Positions 63,731-64,000 of a stretch of DNA of 64,000 nt are shown here, one piece after another. Origin of the DNA: Desulfobacter sp. (GTDB lineage Bacteria > Desulfobacterota > Desulfobacteria > Desulfobacterales > Desulfobacteraceae); assembly GCA_028768545.1 (NCBI GenBank), contig CP054838.1, positions 1-64,000 of the forward strand, given 5' to 3'. Both the position numbers and the translations under genes were made by a program. The first letter of the stretch is position 1. Every line of letters begins with the position of its first letter. The notes under the pieces were generated by a model, which saw nothing but the letters and a program-made list of their open reading frames with translations, was not told the DNA's origin and made no database searches.

Positions 63731-64000
63731 TTATTCTTTGGCATCCGCCATAAAGGGATAGGGATAGTCTTCAGGCGGAACAAAAGTCTCTTTGATGGTT
63801 CTCGGAGAGGTCCATCGGATCAGGTTAAGATAGCTTCCTGCCTTATCATTGGTCCCGCTTTTACGCCCGCCGCCGAATGGCTGCTGGCCCACCACAGCCC
63901 CGGTGGGCTTGTCATTGATATAAAAATTGCCGGCCGTGTGGGTCAGCCTTGCCATGAGGCGGTTGACCACGGCCCTGTTCTCTGCAAAAATGGCCCCGGT
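63731..64000 (-). CDS. 1-pyrroline-5-carboxylate dehydrogenase, 3' end (runs off window)
   Basis: The last ~89 codons of an aldehyde dehydrogenase of the P5CDH type, which oxidises glutamate-5-semialdehyde to glutamate in proline degradation. Visible: TGAIFAENRAVVNRLMARL, GNFYINDKPTGAVVGQQPFG, SGTNDKAGSYLNLIRWTSPR and TIKETFVPPEDYPYPF, the usual C-terminus of RocA/PruA-type enzymes. The frame is open to the window edge, so the start lies beyond 64000. The intact end contrasts with the broken proline dehydrogenase 4 kb away. Confidence 0.9.
   Translation of the reverse strand, partial: TGAIFAENRAVVNRLMARLTHTAGNFYINDKPTGAVVGQQPFGGGRKSGTNDKAGSYLNLIRWTSPRTIKETFVPPEDYPYPFMADAKE

Noticed and set aside
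1..64000. CRISPR arrays, tRNA or rRNA genes
   Set aside because: No regularly spaced repeats, cloverleaf-like or rRNA-like sequence noticed on either strand by eye.

Overview
The window looks like a chromosomal segment of a sulfate-reducing deltaproteobacterium of the Desulfobacterales type (Desulfobacter/Desulfobacula/Desulfobacterium relatives). This is inferred from gene content: DUF3786 and CFeSP-type Fe-S proteins, CooC, UbiA/UbiX as used for menaquinone, a five-component glycerol ABC transporter, and Cache-PAS kinases with sigma-54 regulators. No rRNA, tRNA or CRISPR array was seen.

The dominant theme is gene disruption. Five insertion sequences of five families each split a recognisable gene. 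In every case both target duplications can be read, and removing the element plus one duplication restores the reading frame: IS4 family (14867-16177) in a sigma-54 response regulator; IS630 (25096-25978) in the glycerol ABC ATPase glpT; IS256 (38670-40120) in a BASS-family transporter with an N-terminal exported domain; an ISKra4-like element (54992-56514) in a GAF-HD-GYP-PilZ gene; ISL3 (61817-63182) in a diguanylate cyclase. A second IS256 at the left edge is fused to a 5'-truncated IS630. Beyond this there are in-frame stops (TGA in a hybrid histidine kinase, TAG in a metallo-beta-lactamase protein, TAA in the HD-GYP gene), a frameshift with probable small deletion in proline dehydrogenase, and one-base changes in homopolymers (glpK, an Ldh-family dehydrogenase, a small secreted protein, a candidate effector). 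The homopolymer cases could be sequencing errors; the insertions and substitutions are harder to explain that way.

Layout. 1-1980: IS256/IS630 hybrid, a gene remnant and a terminator. 2.0-6.2 kb: strictosidine-synthase-like protein, rsgA, dbpA, DUF1499 lipoprotein. 6.2-9.9 kb: a LuxR-type regulator carrying a CFeSP-like Fe-S domain, two DUF3786 proteins (one with the same Fe-S domain) and a Cys-rich ferredoxin-like protein, a candidate undescribed redox module. 10-20.3 kb: broken Ldh dehydrogenase, broken kinase/regulator pair, then a sigma-54 promoter with an upstream palindrome driving a small unknown protein and a chemoreceptor. 20.5-29.0 kb: glycerol uptake operon glpK-S-T-P-Q-DUF2160-V, broken twice. 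29.3-32.2 kb: a CesT-type type III secretion chaperone followed by a long effector-like gene, flanked by short direct repeats. 32.2-38.7 kb: TrhA, an esterase, a solute-binding protein, QueD, a broken MBL protein, an SGNH hydrolase and the split BASS transporter. 40.8-45.9 kb: DUF302, U32 peptidase, TPR and membrane proteins, VF530, flavodoxin-like reductase. 45.9-53.6 kb: a housekeeping run on the minus strand (serB, DUF89, CCA-adding enzyme, ubiX, ubiA, AmrS-like radical SAM enzyme, methyltransferase, cooC), many with 4-bp stop/start overlaps. 53.7-64 kb: response regulator, the broken HD-GYP-PilZ gene, AraC regulator with DUF2000 and a broken proline dehydrogenase, EF-hand protein, SlyD-like isomerase, the broken diguanylate cyclase, and the 3' end of a pyrroline-5-carboxylate dehydrogenase.

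Taken together, insertion-sequence proliferation, loss of signalling (a two-component system, a c-di-GMP cyclase and an HD-GYP phosphodiesterase) and of glycerol use, next to a type III chaperone/effector pair, would fit a recently host-restricted lineage. That is inference; IS-rich free-living Desulfobacterales are also known.
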